Assembly: GCF_900115145.1 (NCBI RefSeq)
Contig: NZ_FOVL01000001.1
Coordinates: 248,001 to 312,000 of the forward strand
Length of the DNA: 64,000 nt
Source: Salegentibacter flavus
GTDB taxonomy: Bacteria; Bacteroidota; Bacteroidia; Flavobacteriales; Flavobacteriaceae
Reading direction: 5' to 3'
Shown here: positions 1-7,566 of the stretch, piece by piece
Numbering within the stretch: the stretch's first letter is position 1
How the letters are laid out: every line of letters begins with the position of its first letter
The notes under the pieces: model-generated
Database searches by the model: none
Seen by the model: only the letters and a program-made list of their open reading frames with translations
What the model was told of the DNA's origin: nothing
Translations under genes and position numbers: made by a program

Positions 1-111
1 GGTGCCCAGGACTTTGGGATGAGTACTATTTACTTTGATTACTACCGTAAGAAAGAAAAAATTGATGGAAGACAAATTCAAACGTTAAATGAACTAAGAG
101 ATTATCTTTAG
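1..111 (+). CDS. HAD-family hydrolase, C-terminal fragment (YjjG-like nucleotidase)
   Basis: The first 36 codons of the window form an open frame ending in TAG; the gene begins before the window. The visible tail has the GAxxFGM-xxxxF pattern followed by a short linker and a final NELRDYL helix. In haloacid-dehalogenase phosphatases of the YjjG type, which remove phosphate from noncanonical pyrimidine nucleotides, this pattern lies just after the last catalytic acidic motif. The catalytic Asp residues are outside the window, so the family call rests on the tail alone and another HAD subfamily is possible. Confidence 0.5.
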   Translation, partial: GAQDFGMSTIYFDYYRKKEKIDGRQIQTLNELRDYL

Positions 112-157
112 TAATAATTGTTCATTAATTTCGTTAGGGGTTAGTGCCCCAAAACCA

Positions 158-715
158 ATGCTGATGTCTTTAATCCCGGGAATAAATAAAGTTATCCTGT
201 GTCTTGTTTGTTGCATGGCTCTAACCGGGTGCGTGAAGGACATTGATCTGGATCAGGCAGAGGAAATTGGTTTAAGCCCGGATATTGACGTAGACTTGCT
301 TATTTATGATATTAGCGAAGATTATTTTTATCAGTCTGGGAATAATGTTTTTCAGCCGGTAATTCGGGACACGGTTCGCCTGGAATTTTTGGACGACGAT
401 TATATCCAAAAAGACCTGACTGAAGTGGAGTTTTATTTCAGGCATATCAATACTTTTCCTCAGCGTTTCTCACATACTATAAAATTTCTTTCTAATGCTG
501 GAAGAGAGCAGATTCTAATCCAATATGAAGTTGCACCGGGAAGTTTGAATAATCCTGTAGAGACAGATTATACCGAAATCATTGAGGAGAACCGTATACA
601 TTTGGTTAGAAATTCCATACAAATGGTGATTGAATTGGAAGCACACCCAAATTCAGATGAATTTAAGGGAGAATTGAAATTCGCTTCAACGGGATTATTT
701 AAGTTTGATTTTTAA
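158..715 (+). CDS. putative outer-membrane-associated lipoprotein
   Basis: A 185-residue protein with a hydrophobic N-terminal segment ending in the lipobox LTGC (Cys25 from the first Met; an in-frame Met at position 3 is an alternative start). The mature part is acidic and rich in aromatic and beta-prone residues, with no enzyme motif that I recognise. The stop is two bases before the next start, so it is almost certainly co-transcribed with the DUF5723-type outer-membrane protein downstream. Inference: a surface or periplasmic lipoprotein partner of that barrel. Function unknown. Confidence 0.7.
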   Translation: MLMSLIPGINKVILCLVCCMALTGCVKDIDLDQAEEIGLSPDIDVDLLIYDISEDYFYQSGNNVFQPVIRDTVRLEFLDDDYIQKDLTEVEFYFRHINTFPQRFSHTIKFLSNAGREQILIQYEVAPGSLNNPVETDYTEIIEENRIHLVRNSIQMVIELEAHPNSDEFKGELKFASTGLFKFDF

Positions 716-717
716 AT

Positions 718-2127
718 ATGCGATGCTGGCTACTTATCCCATTCCTGTTTTGTTTTTCACTGCTTTCGGCACAAAATAAACCTCTGCTTTATAATGTTGA
801 TGATCTTCCGCAAAGTTTGTTGCTAAATCCCGGTGCTCAAATAGATTTCATAGGTCACATAGGGCTGCCGTTTTTTTCGCAAATACACTTTTCAGCGGGG
901 ACCAGTGGAATTAGCCTGCACGATATTTTTAGAAATCATGGGACTAATATCAATACCCGGATAAAAGAAGCAATGCATAGCATGACTTCCTACGACCATT
1001 TTACCGCTAATGAGCAGGTAGAGATCATTTCCCTGGGCTGGCAGCTGGACAAAAGAAATTATCTTTCAACCGGAATTTACCAGGAACTTGATTTCTTCTC
1101 TTATTTTCCAAAAGATCTCGCCATACTCGTTAATGAGGGAAATGCTAATTATATCAATGATGTCTTTGATTTTTCCCAGGCGGCTTTCACCGGGGAAATC
1201 CTGACGGTTTATCATCTTGGGCTCAATCACCGTTTCGATCAACGCCTCACCGTGGGGGTTCGGGGGAAATTATATTCAGGTATATTTAATGCTGAAAGCA
1301 CCGGAAATACGGGAACCTTTACCACGATAACAACTCCACAGGGTCCCAATAAATACAGGCACATTGTAGATAATATGGATGTTCAGGTAAATACTTCAGG
1401 CTTTGCATCCTTAAATGAGGAGGAGGACATGACCGTGGAGGAAGGTACGGCCGAATTGCTTAAGCGCTCCTTTTTTGGAGGAAATGTGGGGGTGGGATTG
1501 GATCTGGGTTTAAGCTACCTAGTAACTGAACAGTTTGTGGCCTCGGCCTCTGTACAGGACATAGGAGTAATGTTCCAGCGGGAAGATGTAGAAAGTTATC
1601 ATTATTATGGTTCCTATCAAACCGATGGTTTGGAGCCGCTTTTTCCTGAATTGGATGAAACTGGTCGCGCGATTCCTTATTGGGATGAGTTTGAGGATGA
1701 AGTTGACAGAAACCTCATTGATAGAACCTATAACGAGCCCTATATAACCTGGCGCCCGGCGAAATTCAATCTTGCCATAGAATACGGGTTCGGGCAAGCC
1801 TTTCTTCCCTGTAATTATTTAAAAGTTAATGAAGTTAGATTTATGAACCAGATAGGAATGAACCTGGCTGGGGTATTGCGTCCACGCGGATTCGTATATG
1901 CCTTTACCACATACTGGGATAAAAAACTTACCGAAAAACAACGCTTCAGGATTGCGCATACTTTTGATGATTATTCTCTTGCTAATTTCGGATTGATGTA
2001 TTCGGTGACTTTTAATAAATTTAATCTTTATCTTGCAGCTAATAATTTGCTGGGGTTCCGCAACCTTGCAAAGGCGAGGAGCACTTCGGTGCAATTGGGG
2101 ATGCAAATGGTCTTTAAAGATCTTTAA
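718..2127 (+). CDS. DUF5723-like outer-membrane protein
   Basis: A 469-residue protein with a signal peptide ending near SAQ, then the NPG-containing opening segment (residues about 36-39) and alternating hydrophobic/polar strands up to a C-terminal strand typical of Bacteroidota outer-membrane beta-barrels. It resembles the DUF5723 family, which is common in Flavobacteriaceae and distantly related to PorP/SprF- and PorV-type barrels. It is spaced two bases from the upstream lipoprotein gene, which suggests one operon. A tract at residues about 235-245 is strongly acidic. Its role (surface protein export, transport or structural) cannot be told from sequence. Confidence 0.65.
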   Translation: MRCWLLIPFLFCFSLLSAQNKPLLYNVDDLPQSLLLNPGAQIDFIGHIGLPFFSQIHFSAGTSGISLHDIFRNHGTNINTRIKEAMHSMTSYDHFTANEQVEIISLGWQLDKRNYLSTGIYQELDFFSYFPKDLAILVNEGNANYINDVFDFSQAAFTGEILTVYHLGLNHRFDQRLTVGVRGKLYSGIFNAESTGNTGTFTTITTPQGPNKYRHIVDNMDVQVNTSGFASLNEEEDMTVEEGTAELLKRSFFGGNVGVGLDLGLSYLVTEQFVASASVQDIGVMFQREDVESYHYYGSYQTDGLEPLFPELDETGRAIPYWDEFEDEVDRNLIDRTYNEPYITWRPAKFNLAIEYGFGQAFLPCNYLKVNEVRFMNQIGMNLAGVLRPRGFVYAFTTYWDKKLTEKQRFRIAHTFDDYSLANFGLMYSVTFNKFNLYLAANNLLGFRNLAKARSTSVQLGMQMVFKDL

Positions 2128-2180
2128 AATAAAATACTATGAAATGAGCATAACCGGAATACAATACAAACACCAATAAA

Positions 2181-2200
2181 CCTGCCGGCGGCAGGCAGGG
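2181..2200. repeat. small GC-rich palindromic element
   Basis: A 20-bp GC-rich block in an AT-rich gap. CCTGCC and GGCAGG can pair around a GGC loop, and a further CAGG copy follows. Elements of this look are dispersed in many Bacteroidota genomes; whether it is repeated elsewhere in this genome cannot be seen here. Confidence 0.45.
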
Positions 2201-2244
2201 ATATGCGAATTATATATGACCATTTATAAACAAATAAAACACAT

Positions 2245-3093
2245 ATGAAAAAACTACTTTTTTCACTTCTTATTCTTTTTAGTTTTTCAGGCCTGAAGGC
2301 CCAAAATCTTAATGAATATAAATACATAATTATTCCTGAAAGCTTCGAATTTTCGAAGGAGAAAAACCAGCATCAGCTAAATTCTTTGCTGAAATTCCTT
2401 TTTGAAAGAGAAGGATTTGAAACCCTAATGAACAAAGAAAGCCGGCCGGAAGACCTGCAGCGCGATAATTGTCTCGGTCTTGATGCGAATGTTGTCGAGG
2501 ATTCGGGCCTTTTTACTACCAGAATGCGAATTACCCTCGAGGATTGCCACGGAAATCTGATTTTTACTTCTGAAGAGGGAACAAGCCGGGAAAAAGATTA
2601 TAAAACGGCCTGGCACGAATCCCTCAGGCAGGCTTTTGAATCGGTGGAAGCTTTGAATTATAATTTTGAGGCTGATGCGCCACCCGCAACTCCTGCTACT
2701 CCAGAAACGGCTGAAGTAGTTGAAGAGGCTGAGGTTGCTGCTGAAGTTCCCCAGGAAGAGAAAACCACTCCCGAAAGCCCCGAAAAACCTGAAGTAGTTG
2801 TTCAAAGTGAAAAAATTCCCGAAGAAAAAGCACCCGGAATTCTCAATTTCGAAAAGGACGGAACCTATTTTCAGCTTCAGGAGAACGAAAATGGTTATGC
2901 TCTATTTCAAAAAGGCATGAGTGAGCCCTTTGCTTTGCTTATAAGTTCCCAGGAGGGGGGCAGTTTTATTTATAATTCGGTTACCAAACAGGGAATCGCC
3001 TCTTTTTCTGAAAATGGTGATCTTGTGGTAGAACATTTCGACGCCAGTAGAGGAGTATCGGTAAAAACCACCTATACGGTCAAAAAAGACTAG
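2245..3093 (+). CDS. conserved secreted protein with Pro/Glu-rich linker
   Basis: A 282-residue protein. The N-terminal signal peptide ends near KAQ (residue 19). A globular domain of about 120 residues with two Cys (in DNCLG and EDCHG) is followed by a low-complexity linker of Ala, Pro, Glu and Val repeats (about 150-200) and a small C-terminal beta domain. The layout resembles periplasmic proteins that span from one domain to another, but no family is recognised. It ends convergently with rarA: the two stop codons share the palindrome CTAG, giving a 4-base overlap. Confidence 0.6.
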   Translation: MKKLLFSLLILFSFSGLKAQNLNEYKYIIIPESFEFSKEKNQHQLNSLLKFLFEREGFETLMNKESRPEDLQRDNCLGLDANVVEDSGLFTTRMRITLEDCHGNLIFTSEEGTSREKDYKTAWHESLRQAFESVEALNYNFEADAPPATPATPETAEVVEEAEVAAEVPQEEKTTPESPEKPEVVVQSEKIPEEKAPGILNFEKDGTYFQLQENENGYALFQKGMSEPFALLISSQEGGSFIYNSVTKQGIASFSENGDLVVEHFDASRGVSVKTTYTVKKD

Positions 3094-4364
3094 TAATTAT
3101 ATTTAGCCTTCCAGCGTTTTTTTAAGAATTCTCGTTGTGCGCTTTCACGTGGGTTATTGCCCGGGTCGTAAAGTTGTGTGCCTTTTATCTCGTCTGGGAG
3201 AAATTCTGCTTCAGCAAAGTTATTTTCATAGTTGTGAGCGTACTTATAATCCTTTCCGTAACCTATATCTTTCATCAATTTGGTTGGGGCATTTCTAATG
3301 GCTAAAGGAACCGAAAGATTTCCGGTTTTTTTCACCAAAGCCTGGGCCTGATTAATGGCCATATACGCTGCGTTGCTCTTTGGGGAGGTTGCCAGGTATG
3401 TTGCGCATTGGCTTAAAATGATACGACTCTCCGGGAATCCGATGGTGGTTACCGCCTGGAAAGTGTTATTTGCGATGACCAATGCAGTTGGATTCGCATT
3501 GCCGATATCTTCACTTGCGAGGATGAGCAATCTTCTGGCGATGAATTTCACATCCTCGCCACCTTCAATCATTCTGGCCAGCCAGTAAACGGCCCCGTTT
3601 GGATCACTTCCTCTTATCGATTTTATGAATGCCGAAACTATATCATAATGCTGTTCTCCGGCCTTATCATAAAGCACCGTATTTTGCTGAACTTTATCCA
3701 GCACCAGTTTATTGGTAATTTCAGTGCCTTTTTCTGTGGCATTGATGAGTATTTCAAAGATGTTGAGTAGTTTCCGGGCATCACCACCGCTTAAGCGTAA
3801 TAAAGCTTCAGTTTCTTTTAATTTAACTTCTCTGGAAGCTATGTGTTTATCTTCCTTCATCGCCCTATGTAACAAGGCTATTAGGTCTTCTTCAGAAAAA
3901 GGCTTCAGAATATATACCTGGCAACGGGATAGCAATGCCGAGATCACCTCGAAACTCGGATTTTCGGTTGTGGCGCCGATTAGCGTGACCCACCCTTTTT
4001 CAACAGCGCCTAAAAGTGAATCCTGTTGGGATTTGCTGAAACGATGAATTTCATCAATAAATAGAATTGGGTTTTTTGTAGTGAATAAGCCATCACTCTT
4101 CTTTGCTTTTTCAATGACTTCCCGCACATCTTTGACCCCACTGCTAACTGCACTAAGCGTATAGAAAGGCCGGTCGGTTTCGTTGGAAATAATGTTAGCC
4201 AGGGTGGTCTTTCCTACTCCGGGAGGACCCCAGAGGAGGAGGGAAGGGATGTTTCCCGACTTTATCTGTTGTCTCAAAGCACCTTTTGGACCCACCAAAT
4301 GTTGCTGACTTAGATATTCATCTAGATTATTTGGACGTAATCTTTCTGCTAATGGTTCATTCAT
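3090..4364 (-). CDS. rarA: replication-associated recombination protein A (AAA+ ATPase)
   Basis: A 424-residue AAA+ ATPase of the RarA/MgsA/WRNIP1 family, which is related to clamp loaders and acts at stalled replication forks. Walker A is GPPGVGKTT (residues 46-54), Walker B is LFIDEIHRF (about 101-109), and a sensor region GATTENPSF and an arginine-finger segment SALLSR follow. The C-terminal tetramerisation part contains the expected SDPNGAVYWLARMIEGGED block. Length is normal for the family. A TAnnTTTG box lies directly before the start codon. Confidence 0.95.
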   Translation of the reverse strand: MNEPLAERLRPNNLDEYLSQQHLVGPKGALRQQIKSGNIPSLLLWGPPGVGKTTLANIISNETDRPFYTLSAVSSGVKDVREVIEKAKKSDGLFTTKNPILFIDEIHRFSKSQQDSLLGAVEKGWVTLIGATTENPSFEVISALLSRCQVYILKPFSEEDLIALLHRAMKEDKHIASREVKLKETEALLRLSGGDARKLLNIFEILINATEKGTEITNKLVLDKVQQNTVLYDKAGEQHYDIVSAFIKSIRGSDPNGAVYWLARMIEGGEDVKFIARRLLILASEDIGNANPTALVIANNTFQAVTTIGFPESRIILSQCATYLATSPKSNAAYMAINQAQALVKKTGNLSVPLAIRNAPTKLMKDIGYGKDYKYAHNYENNFAEAEFLPDEIKGTQLYDPGNNPRESAQREFLKKRWKAKYNY

Positions 4365-4368
4365 CTGA

Positions 4369-4376
4369 CAAAATTA
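4369..4376 (-). promoter_or_regulatory. candidate -7 promoter element for rarA
   Basis: On the minus strand this reads TAATTTTG, an exact match to the flavobacterial TAnnTTTG element. Its last G is five bases from the A of the rarA start codon, so a transcript from it would be leaderless or nearly so. No clear TTG is seen at the usual upstream distance, which keeps confidence low. Confidence 0.35.
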
Positions 4377-4450
4377 GTAAATTGGATAACACTTTGTCAC
4401 TATTAAGGAATATGGTTGATTTTTTGTTGGTAAAACCTTAAAAACGAGTT

Positions 4451-5212
4451 ATGAAGCAGGCTGAATCCTTTGTTTTTTCTACCAGGGTTGTGGGTTATCC
4501 CATCCTTTTTGTACTTCTTATTTGGCTGGTATTCTGGTTTGAAGTGAGATTCAATGTGAATCTCAATATGTATGGAGTTCGGCCCAGGGAAATAACCGGC
4601 CTTAGGGGGATTTTGTTTTCACCTTTTATTCACGGCGACCTGAAGCATTTATTCAATAATTCTGTGCCGCTTCTGGTCCTTTCTATGTCCTTGTTTTATT
4701 TCTACCGGAAAATCAGTTGGCAGGTGCTTTTGATCGGTCTTGTGATTACCGGGCTTTTAACCTGGATTATTGGTCGTCCTTCAAATCATATTGGAGCCAG
4801 CGGAGTTATTTATATGCTCGCAGCCTTTCTGTTTTTCAAAGGAGTTTTTTCAGGATATTTTCGCTTGATTGCGCTTTCGCTTATCGTGGTTTTTCTCTAT
4901 GGCGGAATGTTATGGTATGTGGCTCCTATAGAACCGGGTATTTCCTGGGAGGGTCATCTTTCCGGATTGATTACCGGTTTTGGATTATCGCTGATCTACC
5001 GGAGGAATATCGCTAAAAAACCCAAATACGAATGGGAGAAACCGGAATACAATGAAGAGAATGACCGGTTTATGCGGCATTTCGACAAAAATGGAAACTT
5101 CATTGAGCATCTTCCCGAGGACGAGGTGGAGGAAAATCCTCCTGAAGACCTAACTCAGGATAAAATCACTTATAGGTATTTTTATAAAGAATCGAAAGAT
5201 CGAAAAGAGTAA
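4451..5212 (+). CDS. rhomboid-family intramembrane serine protease
   Basis: A 253-residue polytopic membrane protein. The rhomboid hallmarks are present: HxxxNN in the second segment (His66, Asn69/70), the nucleophile motif GASG (Ser117) and the partner histidine in WEGHLSG (His169). These form the Ser-His dyad that cuts peptide bonds inside the membrane. A hydrophilic acidic tail of about 60 residues follows the last membrane segment. It ends four bases from the end of the convergent rlmB. Substrates are unknown. Confidence 0.9.
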   Translation: MKQAESFVFSTRVVGYPILFVLLIWLVFWFEVRFNVNLNMYGVRPREITGLRGILFSPFIHGDLKHLFNNSVPLLVLSMSLFYFYRKISWQVLLIGLVITGLLTWIIGRPSNHIGASGVIYMLAAFLFFKGVFSGYFRLIALSLIVVFLYGGMLWYVAPIEPGISWEGHLSGLITGFGLSLIYRRNIAKKPKYEWEKPEYNEENDRFMRHFDKNGNFIEHLPEDEVEENPPEDLTQDKITYRYFYKESKDRKE

Positions 5213-5216
5213 AATC

Positions 5217-5975
5217 TTAAATTCCCCCTTCGGCGTTTAGGGGGATTCTTTGTCTTACCGCCTCATATAGAATTGCTCCGCAAGCCACTGAAACATTCAG
5301 GGATTCAATAGTTCCGGACATTGGTAATTTGGCTTTCACGTCTACCGCATTTAAAATAGAATTAGAAACTCCTTTAGCTTCGTTGCCCATTACCAGCGCA
5401 CTTGCTTTTTTAAAGTCTACCTGATAGATAGTGTCATTCGTTTTTTCGGTTGCGGCGATTACCTGAATATCTGAAGACTGAAGGTAATAAACAGCATCTT
5501 TAATATGGTTCACCTTGCAAAGCGGCACACTAAAAACAGCGCCTGCCGAGGTTTTTACTGTATCGGCATTTACAGGTGCCGATCCTTTTTCGGGGAAAAT
5601 AATAGCGTTCACTCCGGTGCATGCTGCCGTACGGATAATGGCTCCGAAATTTCTGGCATCGGTGATCTGGTCGAGCAGGAGAAAAAGGGGAGTGGAGGTC
5701 TCTTCAAAAGCCTGGGCTACTACTTCTTCAATACTCCTGAAACTAACCGGCGAGATAGAAGCTACAACGCCCTGGTGGTTCCCCTTAGCCAGTTTATTGA
5801 GCTTTTCTACGGGAACATAGGAGATATTGAATTCACCCTTGTTGAGTTGGTGGTTTAACTCCTGAAATAAAGGTCCGGCGAGTCCTTTTTGAATATAAAC
5901 TTTATCGATAGTTTTTCCGCTTTGTATTGCCTCTAAAACGGCCCTGATACCGAAAATTCTTGTGTTTTCTTCCAT
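5217..5975 (-). CDS. rlmB: 23S rRNA (guanosine-2'-O-)-methyltransferase, RlmB type
   Basis: A 252-residue SpoU-class SPOUT methyltransferase. An N-terminal substrate-binding domain (opening GIRAVLEAI) is joined to the knotted catalytic domain with motif 1 LDQITDARNFGAIIRTA, motif 2 LVMGNEAKGVS and motif 3 LPMSGTIESLNVSVA. RlmB methylates a conserved guanosine (G2251 in E. coli) in 23S rRNA using S-adenosylmethionine. Length and motif order are standard; TrmH-like relatives are the only realistic alternative. Confidence 0.9.
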   Translation of the reverse strand: MEENTRIFGIRAVLEAIQSGKTIDKVYIQKGLAGPLFQELNHQLNKGEFNISYVPVEKLNKLAKGNHQGVVASISPVSFRSIEEVVAQAFEETSTPLFLLLDQITDARNFGAIIRTAACTGVNAIIFPEKGSAPVNADTVKTSAGAVFSVPLCKVNHIKDAVYYLQSSDIQVIAATEKTNDTIYQVDFKKASALVMGNEAKGVSNSILNAVDVKAKLPMSGTIESLNVSVACGAILYEAVRQRIPLNAEGGI

Positions 5976-5979
5976 AAGG

Positions 5980-5987
5980 CAAAGGTA
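5980..5987 (-). promoter_or_regulatory. candidate -7 promoter element for rlmB
   Basis: On the minus strand this is TACCTTTG, matching TAnnTTTG. As at rarA, the final G is exactly five bases before the A of the start codon. A -33 TTG is not evident. Confidence 0.35.
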
Positions 5988-6096
5988 AGTTTTAATAATA
6001 TAACGAAAGCTTTTTTAGATGATTTTGAAGTTGGAACTGTTTTCTGGAATGTAAATTTATTAATCTAATTACTGCTTTAAATCCAATCTTCTCCAA

Positions 6097-6128
6097 CAAA
6101 AAAAGGCTGCCCGTTAAGGCAGCCTTTT
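6097..6128 (-). terminator. intrinsic terminator after the susD-like gene
   Basis: AAAAGGCTGCC and its exact complement enclose the loop CGTTAA; on the minus strand the stem is followed by a run of T. It ends the susC-susD-type operon. Confidence 0.85.
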
Positions 6129-6155
6129 AGTATAATTAAAACTACTACTAGGTTA

Positions 6156-7553
6156 CTAGTTATCCCAGAAAAGTGGGGTTTGTTGATCGTCTCCTCCAAT
6201 TGCAGAAGCAGCAGCATCGTAGTTATCTTGGTTAAGGTTTTGTTCGTTTACAGGATAAGTGTAACGAAGTGGTACAGGATTACCTGATTCTTCCGGAAGA
6301 TTCAATTCCGGAGCATCGAATTTTCTCCAAACACTCCAACCTTCTAATGGGTTATCAAACATAGCGATCCAGAACTGAGTTCCTAATTGCTCCATTGTAC
6401 CATCATAAGCAACCTCAGACTGAGATAGGTATCCTGATGCATCAACATCTTCTCCTAACCAGTATTCCATAGAAGCGGTAATAGCTTCCTCGTAATACCA
6501 CTGGGCATCGTTTTCTAAACCGGCTCCTTCCATAGCTGCATAAGAGAGGTGGAAGTTAAGTTCGGCATAGTCCATAAAAATACCTGTGTGAGTTGGTTCT
6601 GTGAACTCAGTTCCAATGTGAGTATAGCTCTGGAAAGAGTTACTACCTCCATAGATACCACCTGTATATGGTTCGATATTGTCATCAAAATATACCATTC
6701 TACGGGGATCATCTAATTCGTTCATAACGTCAACGATTGTGTTGGCAGCTACATAATCAGAACGTCCACTCTGTACCAGGTCTACCCATAATGGGTTGGT
6801 GTTTGGTGGTGAAGACTGGTATTCCATAGTTGCATTATCGGCATTAGAGTCAAATACTCCTCTACCAACAGCTTCCTCTACTTCGGCCCAGTTATCTATT
6901 CGGGCTGCTAAACGAACCTGCAATGAATTTGCAAATTTTTGCCATTTAGCCATATCTCCTTGATAGATCACATCAGATCCGCCGAATCCCTGCCCTGCAC
7001 CAAGGTTGGTGTGAGCTGTTTCAAGTCTTGTTAAAAGATCATTGTAGATAGTTGCAGCATCATCATACGCCGGTAAAGAGTTGTCTTTCCCGTTCAATGC
7101 TTCAGTATAAGGAATATCTCCAAAGGTATCTACAAGTATTTGCCAGGCATATACTTCCAATACTTCAATCTGACCAACTCTTGCAGACTTTTGTCCAGCA
7201 CTAAGGTTCTCATTTGCCTGAACTCTTTCCTTAGCATCCTGTAGGTTAAACAATACATTTCTGTAAAGTATAGACCAGTGGTTTTGTGGGATGTTACGGT
7301 TGTTTAGGTCGTAGTTAGGCTCATCCAGGTAGGTAGTGGCAGTAAGATACTGCGCAATAAACCTGGAAATGTTAAGGTTTACGTTAGGACTGGCCAACTG
7401 ATCGGCCAGGTTAACAGATGCAGAAGTAAAAAGGAAATCTGCAGCAACATCTGTTGGATTTTTCGGATCTCTGTTGAGATCTTCATATTGCTCATCGGTC
7501 TGGCAAGACCATAAAGTTGATAGAGCAATAAATGTTATTAAAAGTTTCTTCAT
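6156..7553 (-). CDS. SusD/RagB-family nutrient-binding outer-membrane lipoprotein
   Basis: A 465-residue lipoprotein with lipobox LWSC (Cys17), so it should be anchored in the outer membrane, facing outward. The sequence fits the SusD-like_2 group: an N-terminal EDLNRDPKNPT segment, TPR-like helices in the first half (FNLQDAKERV, YNDLL) and a C-terminal PLRYTYP-NEQNLN block close to the end. SusD proteins bind a substrate and act as a lid over the SusC channel. It lies 13 bases downstream of its SusC partner. No sugar-degrading enzyme lies nearby, so the ligand could equally be peptide or another oligomer. Confidence 0.9.
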   Translation of the reverse strand: MKKLLITFIALSTLWSCQTDEQYEDLNRDPKNPTDVAADFLFTSASVNLADQLASPNVNLNISRFIAQYLTATTYLDEPNYDLNNRNIPQNHWSILYRNVLFNLQDAKERVQANENLSAGQKSARVGQIEVLEVYAWQILVDTFGDIPYTEALNGKDNSLPAYDDAATIYNDLLTRLETAHTNLGAGQGFGGSDVIYQGDMAKWQKFANSLQVRLAARIDNWAEVEEAVGRGVFDSNADNATMEYQSSPPNTNPLWVDLVQSGRSDYVAANTIVDVMNELDDPRRMVYFDDNIEPYTGGIYGGSNSFQSYTHIGTEFTEPTHTGIFMDYAELNFHLSYAAMEGAGLENDAQWYYEEAITASMEYWLGEDVDASGYLSQSEVAYDGTMEQLGTQFWIAMFDNPLEGWSVWRKFDAPELNLPEESGNPVPLRYTYPVNEQNLNQDNYDAAASAIGGDDQQTPLFWDN

Positions 7554-7566
7554 GATAATATTTTAA

